6,927 nucleotides of DNA, from positions 1-6,927 of the forward strand of contig DATIBL010000108.1 in assembly GCA_035457505.1 (NCBI GenBank), in the 5' to 3' direction. How positions within the stretch are numbered: position 1 is the first letter of the stretch; every line of letters starts with the position of its first letter. Source of the stretch: DATIBL01 sp035457505 (GTDB lineage: Bacteria > Patescibacteriota > Minisyncoccia > Phycocordibacterales > UBA6899). Below the pieces are notes generated by a model that saw nothing but the letters and a program-made list of their open reading frames with translations, had not been told where the DNA came from and made no database searches. A program made the position numbers and the translations under genes. Shown in pieces: positions 5,334-6,927 of this stretch.

Positions 5334-5362
5334 TTGACACTCATACTATTATGTAGTATATT
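5334..5362 (+). promoter_or_regulatory. Strong sigma-70-type promoter of the 5407 gene
   Basis: The perfect -35 box TTGACA (5334-5339), a 17-base spacer and TATATT (5357-5362, five of six to consensus) make the best promoter in the window. The predicted start near 5369 leaves a leader of about 38 bases with GAGGAG (5394-5399) seven bases before the ATG. Confidence 0.88.
5343..5359. promoter_or_regulatory. Candidate operator inside the 5407 promoter
   Basis: Inverted repeat ATACTA-TTATG-TAGTAT within the spacer and reaching into the -10 box. A dimeric protein bound here would block RNA polymerase, which suggests a repressible promoter. No regulator gene is seen in the window. It is short and AT-rich, so chance is possible. 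Confidence 0.5.
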
Positions 5363-5406
5363 TAATCTGGAACACGTCCACATTTTCGCACAAGAGGAGA
5401 CCAGAG

Positions 5407-5955
5407 ATGGCGACAACCGCTGAGCGGATGCTCATAAATGCAGCGATCGAAAAGCTGCTCGCCCAAAGCGACGAAAGCTATGAAGCTGCCCGAGTTGTGA
5501 TCGACTACGGACAAAGGCTCAAATCAGCATCGGCCACACAGCTCGAAATTGCCTCGAGGGCGCATGACTCCCATGAACACACTTCTGGGTATTCCCCTGG
5601 GATCGGCGAAATCAACCTTGAGCATGATACGCCCACCGAGCAGCGGGAATACACATTCGGAATATCACGGGATCGAGTCGGATACTATCGCCTCTGGAAA
5701 CAGAAGGAGGGGCAAATTTGTTTCCAGCATTACTGGAAATCGGACGCGAACACAAATCCCGGCGATGACACCTCGGATATCTATTATTTGGGCTATTGCA
5801 CAAAAAAGCTGGAGCCTAAATATTTCGGGATATTTCGAGAACGCGTCGCATTCCGACTCTGGATCGGACACACGATCGAGTTCACCCGCCACTACCTTGA
5901 ACCAATCTTTGGGGAGATGCCAAAACTCACGACGATCGGCATAAGGGGTGGCTAA
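5407..5955 (+). CDS. Hypothetical protein, 182 residues, family not recognised
   Basis: I do not recognise this protein. It has no signal peptide or membrane segment, so it is probably cytoplasmic. The first 50 residues look helical and charged (ERMLINAAIEKLLAQ, then YEAARVVIDYGQRL), followed by a His-rich short linker (HDSHEH, 53-58). From about 80 on the chain is rich in aromatic residues and looks like beta structure (YTFGISRDRVGYYRLWKQ, CFQHYW, DIYYLGY, KYFGIF, FRLWIGH). There are two Cys (105 and 131). The start is secure: ATG seven bases after GAGGAG, behind a strong promoter. It ends at TAA with its own terminator 16 bases later, so it is a single-gene unit, divergent from the permease. 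The sharp promoter, overlapping inverted repeat and terminator argue that it is a real, regulated gene. An accessory or horizontally acquired role is possible but unproven. Confidence 0.85.
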   Translation: MATTAERMLINAAIEKLLAQSDESYEAARVVIDYGQRLKSASATQLEIASRAHDSHEHTSGYSPGIGEINLEHDTPTEQREYTFGISRDRVGYYRLWKQKEGQICFQHYWKSDANTNPGDDTSDIYYLGYCTKKLEPKYFGIFRERVAFRLWIGHTIEFTRHYLEPIFGEMPKLTTIGIRGG

Positions 5956-5970
5956 CCAACACAATACGAC

Positions 5971-6000
5971 AAAGCGGTCCAACATACCGGACCGCTTTTT
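5971..6000 (+). terminator. Rho-independent terminator after the 5407 gene
   Basis: A 10-bp perfect stem, AAAGCGGTCC (5971-5980) with GGACCGCTTT (5989-5998), an eight-base loop, and TTTTT at 5996-6000. It lies 16 bases after the stop codon and separates this gene from DUF4256. Confidence 0.92.
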
Positions 6001-6055
6001 CTGTCTGCTTCAATATACCTGCTTTCAAAATCTGCTCTCCCCTATTCTGAAAAGC

Positions 6056-6064
6056 TGCTAAAAT
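6056..6064 (+). promoter_or_regulatory. Extended -10 promoter of the DUF4256 gene
   Basis: TGCTAAAAT, an extended -10 element (TG, one base, TAAAAT), nine bases before the ATG at 6074. No good -35 box is present, as is usual for extended -10 promoters. The predicted start would leave a leader of only about 2-3 bases, and there is no Shine-Dalgarno sequence. Confidence 0.6.
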
Positions 6065-6073
6065 ACGGGCACT

Positions 6074-6703
6074 ATGCAAAAAACGAATGCCAAAAAGAGC
6101 GCATCGACCAAGCGAGCAGTGGGCAAACCCACACAGAGCACGAAGGCGAGGCATGAGCTTTCGGAGAAGCAAACCGCAACACTCCTCAAGGCTCTGAAGA
6201 CTCGCTTTGAGAAGCACCCAGAGCGTCACAAGAGTCTCCAGTGGGACAATGTCGAGGCAAGACTTCGCGCGCGCCGAGAGAAGCTCTGGCCGCTCAACGA
6301 AATGGAGCGGACTGGCGGCGAGCCCGACGTGATCGGCCTGGATCGAAAATCTGGTGCGTATCTCTTTGCCGATTGCTCGCCCGAGAGCCCCAGTGGCCGC
6401 AGAAGCCTCTGCTACGATCGTGCGGGGCTCGAGTCGAGAAAGGATCACCCGCCCAAGGGAACAGCGATCGACATGGCAGCGGCGATGGGGATCGAACTTT
6501 TGACCGAGGAGGAATATCGAAATCTGCAGAAGCTCGGGGTGTTCGATACAACGACATCGAGCTGGATAGCAACACCCGATGAGATCCGAAAACTCGGCGG
6601 CGCACTCTTCGCCGATCGCCGCTACGACAGAGTCTTCACCTACCACAACGGCGCCCCCTCCTACTACGCCGCAAGAGGATTCCGCGGACGAATTGAGGTG
6701 TAG
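6074..6703 (+). CDS. DUF4256 family protein
   Basis: A 209-residue protein that I recognise as the conserved but uncharacterised DUF4256 family. Landmarks in order are LLKALKTRFEKHPERHK (37-53), LWPLNEMERTGGEPDVIG (71-88), a DCSPESPSGRRSLCYDR block (100-116), LESRKDHPPKG (119-129), DMAAAMGIELLTEEEYR (133-149), FDTTTSSWI (157-165), IRKLGGALFADRRYDRVF (171-188) and the end YHNGAPSYYAARGFRG (190-205). Conservation of many charged and Tyr/Gly positions suggests a compact globular enzyme or binding protein, but no function is established to my knowledge. The first 30 residues are a basic, Lys/Thr/Ser-rich tail, probably disordered. The start follows an extended -10 promoter and looks nearly leaderless. 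It converges on the GNAT gene. Confidence 0.93.
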   Translation: MQKTNAKKSASTKRAVGKPTQSTKARHELSEKQTATLLKALKTRFEKHPERHKSLQWDNVEARLRARREKLWPLNEMERTGGEPDVIGLDRKSGAYLFADCSPESPSGRRSLCYDRAGLESRKDHPPKGTAIDMAAAMGIELLTEEEYRNLQKLGVFDTTTSSWIATPDEIRKLGGALFADRRYDRVFTYHNGAPSYYAARGFRGRIEV

Positions 6704-6730
6704 AAATTTTCAATCGCGCCGCACGGAACA

Positions 6731-6771
6731 AAAAACTCTCCGAGCTGGGCAATTTAGAGGTCTTTGGAGAG
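6731..6771 (-). terminator. Possible terminator of the GNAT gene
   Basis: On the minus strand CTCTCC (6766-6771) pairs with GGAGAG (6736-6741), followed by TTTTTTG (6735 downward). The loop is long (24 bases), and the stem overlaps the last codons of the acetyltransferase, so this is only a weak candidate. Confidence 0.4.
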
Positions 6772-6927
6772 ACGAATCTCCCGAAGCTCGACATTGCCGA
6801 GATGCTCTTTTTTCTCAGCACCATCAGCTTTCCATCCCTTTGTCCGATAGAATCCGATCGTCCTTTCGTTCGTATCCAAGACCCACAAATGTGCTCGGGT
6901 AAAATTTTGAACACGAAGAAAGGCGAG
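6754..6927 (-). CDS. GNAT family N-acetyltransferase, C-terminal 57 residues (5' end outside window)
   Basis: This is the C-terminal end of an acetyl-CoA-dependent acetyltransferase of the GNAT fold. The frame is open from the window edge at 6927 and ends with TAA at 6754. The stretch AHLWVLDTNERTIGFYRTKG (fragment residues 12-31) followed by W is the typical closing motif of the family: LWVL, an Asn-x-Arg helix, and FY...GW/GF. The last strand reads HLGNVELREIRL. The substrate cannot be told because the N-terminal half is missing. The gene converges on DUF4256, with 50 bases between the two stop codons. Confidence 0.85.
   Translation of the reverse strand, partial: LAFLRVQNFTRAHLWVLDTNERTIGFYRTKGWKADGAEKKEHLGNVELREIRLSKDL

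Noticed and set aside
5927..6646. 239-codon minus-strand frame
   Set aside because: It is antisense to DUF4256 and crosses the terminator at 5971-6000; DUF4256 conservation settles the strand.
6636..6914. 92-codon minus-strand frame at the right edge
   Set aside because: The true gene here uses a different minus-strand frame (6754-6927), which shows the GNAT closing motif; this frame shows none and overlaps DUF4256.

Overview
The window is bacterial, roughly half GC and compactly coded. It holds six protein genes (two cut by the window edges), two valine tRNA genes and three palindrome-rich or regulatory gaps. I cannot fix the taxon from sequence alone. Single-copy style tRNA genes, short gaps and at least two genes with promoters that leave almost no leader would suit a Patescibacteria/CPR-type genome, but this is an inference of low to moderate confidence.

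Left part (1-2051): the 3' portion of a thioredoxin reductase/AhpF-like flavoprotein reads rightward and meets a leftward S41 (C-terminal processing) peptidase with a signal peptide. The two share a strong two-way terminator at 661-693. Between the peptidase start and the first tRNA (2052-2469) there is no convincing gene. Instead there is a dense group of five hairpins with three-base loops, two of them sharing the same outer arms, and one running into the 3' end of tRNA-Val(CAC).

Middle (2470-5201): everything is on the minus strand. In transcription order there is an 8-TM-like permease resembling the ArsP_1/DUF318 family, then tRNA-Val(GAC) with its own promoter and terminator, then a second palindrome-rich gap that includes a perfect 42-bp palindrome with no loop, then a 12-TM MFS transporter, then tRNA-Val(CAC).

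Right part (5202-6927): a divergent promoter region separates the permease from an unrecognised 182-residue gene. That gene has the best sigma-70 promoter of the window, an inverted repeat laid over it, a clear ribosome binding site and its own terminator. It is followed by a separately promoted, probably leaderless DUF4256 gene. A leftward GNAT acetyltransferase, only its C-terminal 57 residues present, converges on DUF4256.

No operon of functionally linked genes is visible; most genes look like single transcription units. The most unusual content is the palindromic DNA downstream of both tRNA-Val genes and the regulated orphan gene at 5407-5955.
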